DNA of 64,000 nt from Flavobacterium sp. Root901 (GTDB lineage Bacteria > Bacteroidota > Bacteroidia > Flavobacteriales > Flavobacteriaceae): NCBI RefSeq assembly GCF_001429765.1, contig NZ_LMJB01000001.1:311896-375895 (forward strand). Reading direction: 5' to 3'. The first letter of the stretch is position 1. Each line of letters begins with the position of its first letter. Of the stretch, positions 8,360 to 17,964 are shown piece by piece. The notes beneath the pieces were generated by a model, which was given only the letters and a program-made list of their open reading frames with translations, was not told the origin of the DNA and ran no database searches. Position numbers and translations under genes: made by a program.

Positions 8360-10081
8360 ATGCAGCAGAATAAAAAACGAATAGCTATTCTGGGAGGCGG
8401 ACCCAGCGGACTTTTCATGTACAAAAGATTAATTGAATCCGGCAGCACTGAGCTGGAAGTTACCATTTATGAAAGAAAAAGCATGCTTGGAGCAGGAATG
8501 CCCTACGGCTCAGAAGGTGCGAATGACGAGCATGTCACCAATGTGTCTGATAATGAGATACCGTCAATTGTAAATTCAATTGAGGACTGGCTTCAGACTG
8601 CACCATCGGAATTGCTGGACAGATTTAAGATTAATCCCGAAAAGTTTAATGAATTTAAGGTCCTGCCCAGAATCTTATTTGGTTACTATCTGTCTTCGCA
8701 ATTTGAATTGCTGCAGGAAATTGCAGCTTTAAAAGGTATTACAACTGTAATACATTACCACACCAATGTGACTGATCTGAGATATAATAAAGAAGATAAA
8801 ACAACTACAGTAGTCACCGAAAATAGAGAGGAAGAATTTGATTATGCGATAATTTGCACCGGTCATAAATGGCCTTTACGTTATGAAGGAAAAGTAAAAG
8901 GCTATTACGATTCGCCTTATCCTCCCTCAAAGATTGCCCTAAAATTAAACCATCCGGTTGCAGTAAGAGGATCATCGCTCACAGCAATTGATGCTATACG
9001 TACTTTAGCACGCTGTAACGGTAATTTCATCAGGGAAGAAAACGGCACCCTGCATTATGAAAAAGCAGAAGAAAGTGCCGATTTCAAAATAATCATACAT
9101 TCCAGAAGCGGGATGCTGCCTGCAGTGCGTTTCCATCTCGAAGATTCCCATCTGCGACCTGACTCTCTGCTTACAAGAGAAGAAATAGACGCACATCGAA
9201 AAGAAAATGAAGGTTTTTTATCTCTGGATTTTGTGTTTAAAAAAAATTTCAAGGAAATATTCCGCGAAAAAGATCCTGACTTTTATAAGCGTATTAAAGA
9301 CCTTACGATTGAAGAGTTTGTTGATGATATGATGGAAATTCGAGAACGTCTTGATCCTTTCGTTTTATTGAGAGCAGAATATACCGAGGCGGAAAAATCA
9401 ATAAAAAGACAGCAGTCTGTTTATTGGAAAGAAATGCTGGCCGTTTTGAGTTTTGCAATGAACCATCCCGCCAAGTATCTTTCTGCAGAAGACATGCAGC
9501 GTCTCCAGAAAGTGCTGATGCCTTTAATTTCTATTGTCATTGCTTTTGTACCACAGCAGTCCTGCAGCGAGCTTTTGGCTCTTCATCATGCCGGTGTTCT
9601 GGATATTACAGCAGTAAACCACGAAAGTTCTGTAGAGCCGCAGCATGGAGGCGGAATAATTTACCGATATACCGACGAAAACGAAAACCAGAAATCAGAA
9701 TATTTCAACACTTTTATTGACTGTATAGGTCAGCCTCATCTTTCTTATGAGGATTTTCCTTTTACTACACTGCTCAGCCAGAAAGCTGTAAGTCCCGCAC
9801 AGTTAAAATTTCAAAGCAGCAGTGCTGCTTCCGACGCGATCGAAGCCGGAAATACATTAGTTGAAAAAAATCCTGATGGAAGTTATTCCTTAAAAGTTTC
9901 CGGAATTGCCATAAATGATAATTTTCAGATCATAGATCAGTATGGCGCTTACAATGAAAGCATCTATATTATGGCCGTACCGTATATTGGAGGCTATAAC
10001 CCTGACTATTCGGGACTGGATTTCTGCGAAGCGGCTTCACTTGAAATTGTCGGCAGTATCTACTCAGAAGAAAAGGTCTGA
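8360..10081 (+). CDS. FAD-NAD(P)-binding flavoprotein
   Basis: The N-terminus RIAILGGGPSGLFMYKRLIE is a dinucleotide-binding fold for FAD. The motif YAIICTGHKWPL near residue 165 is the ATG-like second FAD contact, followed by a second nucleotide-binding stretch, HPVAVRGSSLTAIDAIRTL. Size (573 residues) and layout fit the NAD_binding_9 group of FAD-NAD(P)-binding proteins, which includes hydroxylases and oxidoreductases of mostly unknown substrate. The protein is cytosolic. It stands alone, facing the minus-strand operon that ends at 10173. Family good, reaction unknown. Confidence 0.7.
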   Translation: MQQNKKRIAILGGGPSGLFMYKRLIESGSTELEVTIYERKSMLGAGMPYGSEGANDEHVTNVSDNEIPSIVNSIEDWLQTAPSELLDRFKINPEKFNEFKVLPRILFGYYLSSQFELLQEIAALKGITTVIHYHTNVTDLRYNKEDKTTTVVTENREEEFDYAIICTGHKWPLRYEGKVKGYYDSPYPPSKIALKLNHPVAVRGSSLTAIDAIRTLARCNGNFIREENGTLHYEKAEESADFKIIIHSRSGMLPAVRFHLEDSHLRPDSLLTREEIDAHRKENEGFLSLDFVFKKNFKEIFREKDPDFYKRIKDLTIEEFVDDMMEIRERLDPFVLLRAEYTEAEKSIKRQQSVYWKEMLAVLSFAMNHPAKYLSAEDMQRLQKVLMPLISIVIAFVPQQSCSELLALHHAGVLDITAVNHESSVEPQHGGGIIYRYTDENENQKSEYFNTFIDCIGQPHLSYEDFPFTTLLSQKAVSPAQLKFQSSSAASDAIEAGNTLVEKNPDGSYSLKVSGIAINDNFQIIDQYGAYNESIYIMAVPYIGGYNPDYSGLDFCEAASLEIVGSIYSEEKV

Positions 10082-10172
10082 TTTAAAAACATATCGCTAC
10101 GGCTTACAGCTCTTTGCATTCTCTGGACTATTTTTAAAAATGATATTGAGTTAACAACTTACAGGCGCATTA

Positions 10173-11129
10173 TCATTCTCTAATGATATTTTTATCCTGA
10201 TAAGCCATTTGAGCAATCTCATCTTTTCGCCTAAAACTAACTCCTTTATGCTTTTGAATATAGCTAATGATTTCTGCAGCGGCAGCAACGATTTGCGGTG
10301 TACCTCCTATGCGATCATGAAAACTTATTGACATTTGCCTGCGCTTTTTTTCAGATTCTTTATAAAGCTGATCAAATTCCATTATAACCTGGCGCGCAAA
10401 CTGATCGGCACTAAAATTTTTGCCTTCTATTAATACGATGTCGTTGCAGCGAATCGTGTACGGAACCACCGCAAAATCATTTCCTTTTACTTTTAACAAA
10501 AATGGTTCATCGCGGCTTAAGTCATCGATATGGTATTTAAATCCCAGTTCCTGCAAAATTTCCAGTGTATTTGTTCCGCGTCTTAACCAATTTGCATTAT
10601 AGCCGACAGGTTCAAAACCGGTAACATTTTTAATAGCTTCTGCCCCGTCTTTGATAAACTTTTTTTCCGTTTCATAAGGCATAGCATATTGGGAAGCCCA
10701 ATCCATACCATGAGCAGCAGCTTCATGTCCTCTTGCTACAATTTCTTTGGCAATTTCAGGGTTTTTCAGCACTGCCGAACCAACCATATGCGAGGTAACT
10801 TTGATTCCGAATTTGTCCCAATTGTCGAGCATTCTGGGAATTCCTTCTTTGTATCCATATTGATACCAAGACTCACCCGGAAGGTCTATATATCCTTTCT
10901 GCATGTTTTGCGGAAATGGGCTTTCAGCATTTGCAGGCTGCCCGCCGGCTTCAAACTGCATTGATATCGATACTACCAGACGTGATCCGTCGGGCCATTG
11001 AGCAGCAGAACTCTCATCGCCTATAGATTTATCTGCATGGAAATCGCTTGCCAGCAATGGGCTGATCGGAACGAATCCCGCAAGCCCGGCAAGGCCTGTC
11101 TGCTTAAGAAATGTTCTTCTATCTTTCAT
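10173..11129 (-). CDS. Polysaccharide deacetylase family protein, Tat-exported
   Basis: The N-terminus RRTFLKQTGLAGLAGFVP carries a twin-arginine motif with a hydrophobic stretch, so folded export is likely. The body resembles the NodB/PuuE-like deacetylase group: ITSHMVGSAV-like beta strands (VTSHMVGSAVLKNPEIAKEI), EAAAHGMDWASQ for the His motif, and SISFHDRIGG late in the chain. PuuE-like members act on allantoin-type amides rather than sugars, so the substrate is open. It is the last gene of the seven-gene minus-strand operon, 11 bases after the SnoaL-like gene. Confidence 0.75.
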   Translation of the reverse strand: MKDRRTFLKQTGLAGLAGFVPISPLLASDFHADKSIGDESSAAQWPDGSRLVVSISMQFEAGGQPANAESPFPQNMQKGYIDLPGESWYQYGYKEGIPRMLDNWDKFGIKVTSHMVGSAVLKNPEIAKEIVARGHEAAAHGMDWASQYAMPYETEKKFIKDGAEAIKNVTGFEPVGYNANWLRRGTNTLEILQELGFKYHIDDLSRDEPFLLKVKGNDFAVVPYTIRCNDIVLIEGKNFSADQFARQVIMEFDQLYKESEKKRRQMSISFHDRIGGTPQIVAAAAEIISYIQKHKGVSFRRKDEIAQMAYQDKNIIRE

Positions 11130-11140
11130 ATAAATTTGTT

Positions 11141-11674
11141 TTATTTGAGTACTTCCTCAATAATAAGCGTTTCTTCATAAAGTGAAAATTTACTTATCAG
11201 ATTATTTTCCACCGTAATGTGAATTGCCAAAGGCATTTTAAAATGTTTTCCGTTTTTTTTCACAGTTCTTTCAACAAAACCAAATACAGCGGCTTCATTT
11301 CCTCTCAATAAAAAAGATTGGGCTTCGAGCTTTTCACTTCCGTCAACAAAATAACTAAAGAGGGTTTTGAATAACACTGAAATTTCTTCCCGTTTTGAAC
11401 GATGCCCCGTCCATGGCATGTATTTCGATTCGAAAATATACCAATCTACTTTTTCTGAAACCATAGAAGCGATCCCTTCCGGATTTTTAGATCCTACATA
11501 ACTAAAGAACTTGTCAACGGCTGCTTTGGTCTTTAATTCTTCATCGGAGTATACTTGGGCTTGTGCCGGGAAACCAATTAATAACATTGCTGTTATTAAA
11601 ATAATGGCTTTCATTTTCAATTTAAATACTGCTTTTTTCATAATCAGATTTTTAATGTTCCTCATGCAGTTCAT
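11141..11674 (-). CDS. Secreted SnoaL/NTF2-like protein
   Basis: A likely start is the Met of MKKAVFKLKMKAIILITAML at 11641, since the region upstream of it is not typical signal sequence. A signal peptide ends near FPAQAQ. The mature part of about 130 residues fits the cone-shaped NTF2-like fold: AAVDKFFSYVGSKNPEGIAS, VDWYIFESKYMPWTGH, GNEAAVFGFVERTVKKNGK. Such proteins are often isomerases, cyclases or ligand carriers. Operon gene six, with 6 bases to the porin gene and 11 to the deacetylase. Confidence 0.7.
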   Translation of the reverse strand: MNCMRNIKNLIMKKAVFKLKMKAIILITAMLLIGFPAQAQVYSDEELKTKAAVDKFFSYVGSKNPEGIASMVSEKVDWYIFESKYMPWTGHRSKREEISVLFKTLFSYFVDGSEKLEAQSFLLRGNEAAVFGFVERTVKKNGKHFKMPLAIHITVENNLISKFSLYEETLIIEEVLK

Positions 11675-11680
11675 TTCAAA

Positions 11681-13054
11681 CTAAAAATGAAGCTGCATTG
11701 TTATTCCTGAAAAGAATATATTTTTACCGGTTCCGGATGCTTTGATATAATCTTTGGCCTGAAACCATGTTGCTTCTACCCTAAAATATAGATATTGATT
11801 AGGCTCCCAGATGATTTCACTTTCTAATTGATTTCCGATTTTCTTTTCTGCAGTGGTATCTCCGGGATAAATCAAAGTTGTATTGGGTGCGTAGATACCA
11901 TCATTACTGCTGTATCTCCAAAACATATCATAATCAATTACCCAATCGACATTTTTAGCAACTTCAAAACTCAATGAAGGATGAAAATCTATTAAATTCG
12001 ATGGCCCGATTACTGATGCTAACCCAAAATAAGCACCTCGTGGAAAAAGTGGATTAAAGGTTTGCAAACTGTTATCACCTTCTGTTTTGTCTCCGCTGAT
12101 TACTTCTGTCTTGAAACCAATTTCCGGACGAAACAGGACGGTATTAAAACGATATCCTGCATTAATCGAAGCCGTCCAGGCGCTTATGTTTTTGTCAGCA
12201 ACATCTCCAAATTGGTAAACTGCTTCTGCGTCATAACGCCAGTTGTTTGTTTTTCCCCAAATTCTTGTTCCAACAGATTGTCTGTTTTCCCGGCCTTCTG
12301 CGTCATTAAATGCTGCTTTAGCCCGCTCATAACCAAAATAATAAACATCAATGTTTTTGATTAGCGGCACTTTGTTGAACACCAGATAACTTCCCCATAA
12401 TTGCCGGTCGTTATTTGAAGCATCGTCAAAAATGCCGTCATGCGCGACAACATAATTTGTATAAAACAGATCTGTTGTGAAATTTTGTCCGGATATAATT
12501 GCTTTAAGACCGTCAAACGACTGCCTGTTATTGGGTCCCTCCCTAACAGCCACCAAACGTTGAGATCCATAAGTGAGTTCCTGCCTTCCTGCCCTTAAAA
12601 TAAATCTTTTGCTGCCGTCATTTATAATATTGAAATCAGCAAAAGCCTGATGTACTTCCAACGGATTTTGTTCCACAGGATTCGGATCAATTCTGCCGTC
12701 TGCCATACTGCTCTGCATCTGAACAAATGTTCTGAAATACTTACCGGCATGAAAATCGGCATGAAACAAATATCTTCCTAAAACATAACCATCGTTATCC
12801 TGCGGACCATCGCCCCAATTTTCATTTTTAGCATAGAAGTACTGAAAACGTAGATCGCCCCCAAAACTGATATATGTTTTCTTTGAAGCAGAAACTGGCA
12901 GAAATTTCACTGTTTTATACCAGTCATCGCTTACAGTATCGTTTTCCAAAACACTATAATTCTCATCAAACCTGAGTAATTTAAAATCCGGATATCGTTG
13001 TGCAAATCCTGATATGGAAAGCAATAAAACCAATAATACTATCTTGTTTTTCAT
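11681..13054 (-). CDS. Outer-membrane porin of the alginate-export type
   Basis: A signal peptide (MKNKIVLLVLLLSISGFAQ) is followed by beta-barrel sequence with alternating aromatic residues and a C-terminal Phe (ITMQLHF). The block LRAGRQELTYGSQRLVAVRE is characteristic of alginate-export-type barrels, where it lines the pore. 457 residues is a full-length barrel. In this operon it would carry the substrate, or its breakdown products, across the outer membrane for the accompanying exported hydrolases. Binding of alginate itself is not implied. Confidence 0.8.
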   Translation of the reverse strand: MKNKIVLLVLLLSISGFAQRYPDFKLLRFDENYSVLENDTVSDDWYKTVKFLPVSASKKTYISFGGDLRFQYFYAKNENWGDGPQDNDGYVLGRYLFHADFHAGKYFRTFVQMQSSMADGRIDPNPVEQNPLEVHQAFADFNIINDGSKRFILRAGRQELTYGSQRLVAVREGPNNRQSFDGLKAIISGQNFTTDLFYTNYVVAHDGIFDDASNNDRQLWGSYLVFNKVPLIKNIDVYYFGYERAKAAFNDAEGRENRQSVGTRIWGKTNNWRYDAEAVYQFGDVADKNISAWTASINAGYRFNTVLFRPEIGFKTEVISGDKTEGDNSLQTFNPLFPRGAYFGLASVIGPSNLIDFHPSLSFEVAKNVDWVIDYDMFWRYSSNDGIYAPNTTLIYPGDTTAEKKIGNQLESEIIWEPNQYLYFRVEATWFQAKDYIKASGTGKNIFFSGITMQLHF

Positions 13055-13089
13055 AAATGAATTTTAAATATTACCATCTTATTTACTTT

Positions 13090-14109
13090 CTATTTACCTG
13101 CGTTCTGCTTGATGTCCTTATATGCATTTGGAACATTAAAATTGAAATGAAGCCAGTTAAAAAGTTCATATCCTTTATCAAATTCCTTCATGGTCACGGC
13201 AGTTTTGGTTTCTTCTAATGTCAGGCCTTTTTTAACTGCATTTTCAACATTAGACTGCAAAGCCGTAACATAATCTATTGTATATTTAATTCCGGCTTTA
13301 TTGGTAATCCTGCCATGTCCGGGAACCACAATATCTTTATCAGAAATCATATTATAAATTTTGTTCAGGTTTTTAACAGGCTCCAGAAAATACCCATCAA
13401 ATAACCACGGAATTGCAGGGCTTTCAGCAATAAAAGGATTTCCTGCCCATAATACATTTCCTGAAGGCGATTTTAAATACACAAAAAGATCTGCCGGAGA
13501 CTGTGCGGTTCCCACATTTATAACTTCAACAATATTGCCTTTTCCCATATCAATTTTCATAGTCTGGTTAATGGCGATTGTAATGTCGGCAGGTCGGTAA
13601 ACACTCTCTTCAATTCCTCTTCCTTTTCCAAATAGCATGATCATAAACTGTTTGATATTGTCATAATTCTTAGCCAGATTGTCTTTGCAAAATTCATTCT
13701 GAATGACAATTGTTTCCTTTGGAAGCAGGTAATTTCCGAAACAATGATCGCCGTGATCACTTGTGTTTATGGCATAAATAATAGGTTTTGGCGATACAGA
13801 CCTTATTAATTTATAAAGCTGATCGTATAATCCTTTGCTTAACATCGTTTCAATTAGCAAAATCCCTTTGTCTCCTACAATAAATCCTGCCGAAGTGGCT
13901 TGTGGAATTCCTTTTGTAGTTTCAGTTTCAGTTGTACTAGGAGATACGGCATAAACATTTTCTGAAATTTTATGAAGTTTTAAAGTCACTTTATCAGCAT
14001 CCCAAATGGGTACGTGACTGGGCATTGGAAATTGTGCATAAGCCGTTGTAATGCTTAATTTACATAACATGATAATTGCCAATGCAGATATTATTTTATG
14101 AATTTTCAT
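13090..14109 (-). CDS. Exported metallo-beta-lactamase-fold hydrolase with altered metal motif
   Basis: A signal peptide ends near TTAYAQ. The fold is clear: SAGFIVGDKGILLIETML, then INTSDHGDHCFGN, later GTAQSPADLFVYLKSPSG and VVPGHGRITNK. The usual H-x-H-x-D-H motif reads S-D-H-G-D-H, so the first zinc ligand His is Ser here. One of the two metal sites may therefore be weak or use another residue. The protein lies mid-operon between the porin and the amidohydrolase. Substrate unknown; members of this branch cleave lactones, sulfates or thioesters. Confidence 0.75.
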   Translation of the reverse strand: MKIHKIISALAIIMLCKLSITTAYAQFPMPSHVPIWDADKVTLKLHKISENVYAVSPSTTETETTKGIPQATSAGFIVGDKGILLIETMLSKGLYDQLYKLIRSVSPKPIIYAINTSDHGDHCFGNYLLPKETIVIQNEFCKDNLAKNYDNIKQFMIMLFGKGRGIEESVYRPADITIAINQTMKIDMGKGNIVEVINVGTAQSPADLFVYLKSPSGNVLWAGNPFIAESPAIPWLFDGYFLEPVKNLNKIYNMISDKDIVVPGHGRITNKAGIKYTIDYVTALQSNVENAVKKGLTLEETKTAVTMKEFDKGYELFNWLHFNFNVPNAYKDIKQNAGK

Positions 14110-14142
14110 GATTTATATTTTATGAACTGTCTTCAGTTCGTT

Positions 14143-15942
14143 TTACCTTGTTTTGGCATATCCCCGGAAATATTTCACTGGCGACCAGTCCGGAATTACC
14201 GGAGCAATTGCAGGATCGAGTGATTTAAAATCTCGTGCCCCATAAACGATTTTGCCGTTTACCACTGTCAGATCCGATTCAATATTTCGAATTTTATCGG
14301 CTGAAAGAGTAAAATAATCCTCTGACAGAATCGAAAAATCGGCATACATACCTTTTATCAATTTTCCTTTTTCTTTTTCTTCTCCAGAAAACCAGGCACT
14401 TCCTGAAGAGTACAATTGAAGTGCTGTAAACTTATCCAAAACCTGATCTTTCGGCCAAAACTGCATCCCTCCTAGTGTTTTTCCGGTAATAAGCCAATGC
14501 AGTGCCATCCAGGGGTTATAGGTTGAAATACGTGTGGCGTCAGTTCCCATCCCGACAGGTATTCCCATCTCAAGCATTTTTTTAATTGGAGGCAATTGTG
14601 TTTTTGGAGCACCATACATTTTCTCATACAATTCTCCCTGAAAATACATTCTGAACTGAACTGCAATTCCCCCATTTAATGCTTTTACTCTTTCTAATTC
14701 CTTAGGAGTAATTGTTTCTGCGTGGTCAAAAAACCAGCGTAATCCGTTAAATGGAATTTCTTTATTCACTTTTTCAAACACATTCAGCATTCTGTCAATC
14801 GATTCGCCGTAAGTCGCATGTAACCGAAAAGGCCATTTGTTTTTAACAAGCAAGCGGATAATAGGTTCCAGATCTTTTTCCATTTCATCTGAAAGCACAA
14901 TTCTGGGTTCGAGAAAATTTTCAAAATCTGCCGCAGATGCCACAATATTTTCTCCGGCACCTTCTTCCGTATAACCATTAGCTGTCAAAAGATTATCATT
15001 TTTATTGATGACTGTTTCGGCAACCCACTTTTCGTAATCCTGAAGTTCTCTTCCTTTTTGTTGTGCAAACAAATAGTACGAGATTCTAAGATTCAGTTTT
15101 CCTTGTCTGGCCAATTCCATTGAAGCAGCATAATCTGCAGGAAAATTTTGTGATCCTCCCGCAGCATCAATAACAGATGTCAATCCAAAACGATTCAGTT
15201 CACGATTAAATTGAAGCGAGCTGTTGATTCTTTCTTCGGGAGTCAGTTTTGTAGTTAATCCTAAAGTGGTATAAATGGCTTTCGGTGTTTCTTTGGCAAA
15301 CATTAAACCGGTTAAGTTTCCATCTTTGTCTTGTTCCAGAACACTTCCTTCGTAATGCGTATCTTTAGTATAACCCAAAACTTCAATTCCTTTTTTGTTT
15401 AAAAAAGCTTTCCCATATAAATAGGTTATAAAGACAGGTTTATCAGGAACTGCGGCATTTATTTCTTCAATAGTCGGCTGTCGTTTTTCCTCAAATCCGA
15501 ATTCATTCCAGCCTCCAATCACTTTGATCCAAACTCCCGGCGGCGTCCTCGCTGCTTGCTCTTTCAGCATTTCCATAGCTCTTTTCAGGGTTTTTACGCC
15601 ATCCCAACGTAATTCTGAATTATAATTCAACCCTTCGCGAATGACATGAATATGGCTGTCGTTTAAACCCGGAATAACCGTTTTACCCTTTACATCAATA
15701 CTTTTTGTAGTTGTGGCCTGATAACTTTCCAAGATGTTTTTTGAAGTGCCTGCTGCCAGGATAATTCCGTCTTTTACCGCCAGTGCCTGTACAAATTCGC
15801 CTGATTTTTGCATCGTTGCAATTTTTCCATTGTAAATAATCAGGTCTGCTTTTACCTGAGCCTGCAGTAAGAGGCTAAAGAAAAAGAATGGTATTGTAAA
15901 TATTAGTTTCATTTTTAGAATAATAAGTCTGTATAATAGCAT
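14143..15942 (-). CDS. Exported amidohydrolase of the YtcJ type
   Basis: The true start is probably the Met of MKLIFTIPFFFFSLLLQAQ, whose first residues form a signal peptide. The domain begins KADLIIYNGKIATM and has VIPGLNDSHIHV with the H-x-H metal pair, a long insert, and GMGTDATRISTYNPW near residue 470 with the catalytic Asp. Layout and size (about 590 residues) match YtcJ-like amidohydrolases, which act on N-substituted amides or cyclic imides. It sits 6 bases after the lipoprotein hydrolase gene. Confidence 0.8.
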   Translation of the reverse strand: MLLYRLIILKMKLIFTIPFFFFSLLLQAQVKADLIIYNGKIATMQKSGEFVQALAVKDGIILAAGTSKNILESYQATTTKSIDVKGKTVIPGLNDSHIHVIREGLNYNSELRWDGVKTLKRAMEMLKEQAARTPPGVWIKVIGGWNEFGFEEKRQPTIEEINAAVPDKPVFITYLYGKAFLNKKGIEVLGYTKDTHYEGSVLEQDKDGNLTGLMFAKETPKAIYTTLGLTTKLTPEERINSSLQFNRELNRFGLTSVIDAAGGSQNFPADYAASMELARQGKLNLRISYYLFAQQKGRELQDYEKWVAETVINKNDNLLTANGYTEEGAGENIVASAADFENFLEPRIVLSDEMEKDLEPIIRLLVKNKWPFRLHATYGESIDRMLNVFEKVNKEIPFNGLRWFFDHAETITPKELERVKALNGGIAVQFRMYFQGELYEKMYGAPKTQLPPIKKMLEMGIPVGMGTDATRISTYNPWMALHWLITGKTLGGMQFWPKDQVLDKFTALQLYSSGSAWFSGEEKEKGKLIKGMYADFSILSEDYFTLSADKIRNIESDLTVVNGKIVYGARDFKSLDPAIAPVIPDWSPVKYFRGYAKTR

Positions 15943-15948
15943 GCTATA

Positions 15949-16965
15949 TTATTTTGACAGAAAAAATGCCAGCAGATCTTTTTGTACCTGAGCCGTATTT
16001 TCCTGAACCAGCCAGTGTCCTGAACCCGCAATTTTAGATTCTGTTACATTTTCGGCAACCAGCTTAGAATGATCTTTTAGAAATGCTGCTGCAAAATATT
16101 CCCCGCCCATTGCCAGTAAAGGCATTTTTAGTTTTGTTTTGGCAAAAACTAAATTATCTTTTCCGTCCTGTGGGAAATTCCCAAACCATTTAAAACTTGA
16201 TTTTGCGCCGTCTTTTACAGCATATGCTCTCACAAATTCTGCAGTTTCTTCTGGTGTAAAAGGATTTTTTACATGTCCCACCATTGGCCAGAAATTGGTT
16301 AAAAATTCTTTCTCTTTTCCTTTAACAATATCTCCTGAAGCCGGCCATGCAAAAAAACCAAACCACCATGCAGAGGCTGAAACTTTTGACCATACTGGTT
16401 CAATACCCGGAAGAAGTGCATCCATTAAGGCTAATTTTTTAACTTCATTTCCGTATTGCGCCGCATAGGCATAAGCCACCATAAGTCCGATGTCGTGACC
16501 CGCAAGATTGATATTGTTGTAACCTAGCTTTTTAACCAGTTCATGAATATCTGCAGCCATTGTTTTTTTATCATATCCTGTTTCCGGTTTATCAGATTCG
16601 CCAACCCCTCTTAAATCAGGAGCGATTACTGTAAAATGCTTTGAAAGTTCAGGAAGCAGACGGTTCCACATATACCAGTTTTGTCCAAAACCATGCACCA
16701 GTACAAGTGGTTCTCCTTTTCCACCAATTACGTAATGGATGTTTACCCCGTTTACCATTGCTGTGGCATGTTTAAAATTTGACGGCGGATTTGCAGGTGC
16801 AGTCTCATCCTTTTCCGTTGTCACAGCAGTTTTTGTTTCTGCCGGAAGGTTATCTTCTGTTTTCTTATTGCAAGAAATTAAAGTCAGGAGGAATAGCGCG
16901 GCTAAAACCTGAAATGTTCTGCTTTTAAAGCTAAAAAACGTATTGTTTAATAAATTTGTCTTCAT
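15949..16965 (-). CDS. Lipoprotein alpha/beta hydrolase, epoxide hydrolase-like
   Basis: A lipobox, LLTLISCNKK, follows a hydrophobic segment, so the protein is probably anchored to a membrane. The fold has HGFGQNWYMWNRLLPEL for the oxyanion hole region, PDLRGVGESDKPETGY, and the nucleophile elbow LAGHDIGLMVAYAYA, with Asp instead of Ser. The Asp nucleophile and the final GSGHWLVQENT His point to epoxide hydrolase or haloalkane dehalogenase chemistry rather than esterase. It is gene two of the operon, 45 bases after the first hydrolase. Confidence 0.8.
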   Translation of the reverse strand: MKTNLLNNTFFSFKSRTFQVLAALFLLTLISCNKKTEDNLPAETKTAVTTEKDETAPANPPSNFKHATAMVNGVNIHYVIGGKGEPLVLVHGFGQNWYMWNRLLPELSKHFTVIAPDLRGVGESDKPETGYDKKTMAADIHELVKKLGYNNINLAGHDIGLMVAYAYAAQYGNEVKKLALMDALLPGIEPVWSKVSASAWWFGFFAWPASGDIVKGKEKEFLTNFWPMVGHVKNPFTPEETAEFVRAYAVKDGAKSSFKWFGNFPQDGKDNLVFAKTKLKMPLLAMGGEYFAAAFLKDHSKLVAENVTESKIAGSGHWLVQENTAQVQKDLLAFFLSK

Positions 16966-17010
16966 AATTAAAATTTTAATTGGTTATAGAATAATTGATT
17001 TTTATATTTT

Positions 17011-17799
17011 TTAAGCAGGTAAATTTCCTATCCAATCTTGTATAAAGACTGCAATTTCCTGCCATCCAGGCTGATTCAAAACAAAGTGATTTCTTTCGGG
17101 AAAAACCTTGAAATCTGTTATAGAATTTTTGTCCGTATATTTTTTATAATTGGAATAATTAAGTGATTCCGGAATAGTGTGGTCTGCTGATCCGGCAATT
17201 AAAAGCAATGGTTTGTGAGCAGCGTGAAAATCTACTTTTGCCGCTGAAGTAATAGTGTCCCGAACTATTAATTTAGATTCCGGAACAACAGAGTCACAAT
17301 ACGCTTTGTCCTGCCATTCTTCAGGCATACCATTCGTAAACGCATACTGCCATTGACTGAAGCTCATCAAAAAAGTCTTTTTTGAAGAAGTAAAAAAGCC
17401 CAAAGGACCCCAGCCAGCTTTAAAAAATGAAAATTTAAAAGTCATGATTCCCTGAGGAGGAACGGAATGTATGGCAATTGCAGCTGCAGCTAAATTGCGC
17501 TGTAAAAGTATTTGGGCTGTAAGTCCTCCAATAGAATGGCCAATCACAATAGGCTTTTGCGGAAGGTTTTTTGCGATATTTTCAAAATGATTTATCAAAT
17601 CAGTTAATCGCAGACTGGCGATCTGAGGATCTGGATGACGATCGCGTAAAAGAGCTGCGGGAGCGTCTTTGTATGGCCAGGCCGGTGCCAGTGTTGTAAA
17701 ACCTTTACTTTTAAAAAAGGTTTTCCATTCATCCCAGCATTTATTGCTTACAAATGCACCTGTAATAAAAAGTATTGTAGTAGGGTTTTCAGTCAGCAT
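17011..17799 (-). CDS. Cytosolic alpha/beta hydrolase
   Basis: A 262-residue protein without a signal peptide. ILFITGAFVSNKCWDEWK opens the fold, and the nucleophile elbow is VIGHSIGGLTAQ with a Ser. The acid is in IAGSADHTIPES and the His in PERNHFVLNQPGW. It looks like an esterase/lipase of small acyl substrates. It is the first gene of the operon and lies about 165 bases from the activator gene upstream, with the palindrome at 17910-17925 in that gap. Confidence 0.8.
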   Translation of the reverse strand: MLTENPTTILFITGAFVSNKCWDEWKTFFKSKGFTTLAPAWPYKDAPAALLRDRHPDPQIASLRLTDLINHFENIAKNLPQKPIVIGHSIGGLTAQILLQRNLAAAAIAIHSVPPQGIMTFKFSFFKAGWGPLGFFTSSKKTFLMSFSQWQYAFTNGMPEEWQDKAYCDSVVPESKLIVRDTITSAAKVDFHAAHKPLLLIAGSADHTIPESLNYSNYKKYTDKNSITDFKVFPERNHFVLNQPGWQEIAVFIQDWIGNLPA

Positions 17800-17909
17800 A
17801 ATACATTTTTTAATGTTATGCCAAAGTGTAAACGAAAACCGAACCTTTTTATTAACTAGTTAAAAATCAACACTTTAATTATCACTATCAAAATTATAAG
17901 CAACTATAT

Positions 17910-17925
17910 TTCGTTGTACAACGAA
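17910..17925. promoter_or_regulatory. Perfect 16-base palindrome before the hydrolase operon
   Basis: TTCGTTGTACAACGAA is a perfect inverted repeat, 110 bases upstream of the first operon gene and just past the activator gene. It is a candidate operator or upstream activating site for the neighbouring sigma54-type activator. A looser ACGA-N4-TCGT word occurs near 21616, upstream of the sensor kinase. Confidence 0.45.
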
Positions 17926-17964
17926 AATGAAGCAACTTAATATCGTTTGTTACAAATTAAAAAT

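Noticed and set aside
9005..9252. Minus-strand ORFs inside the flavoprotein gene
   Set aside because: They are shadows of a well-supported gene in the other strand.
12062..12570. Extra ORFs within the minus-strand porin gene
   Set aside because: They overlap the barrel-coding frame and have no supporting motif.
17800..17860. A sigma54 promoter before the hydrolase operon
   Set aside because: TGGCAT is present on the minus strand near 17818-17823, but the -12 TTGC is missing at the right spacing.
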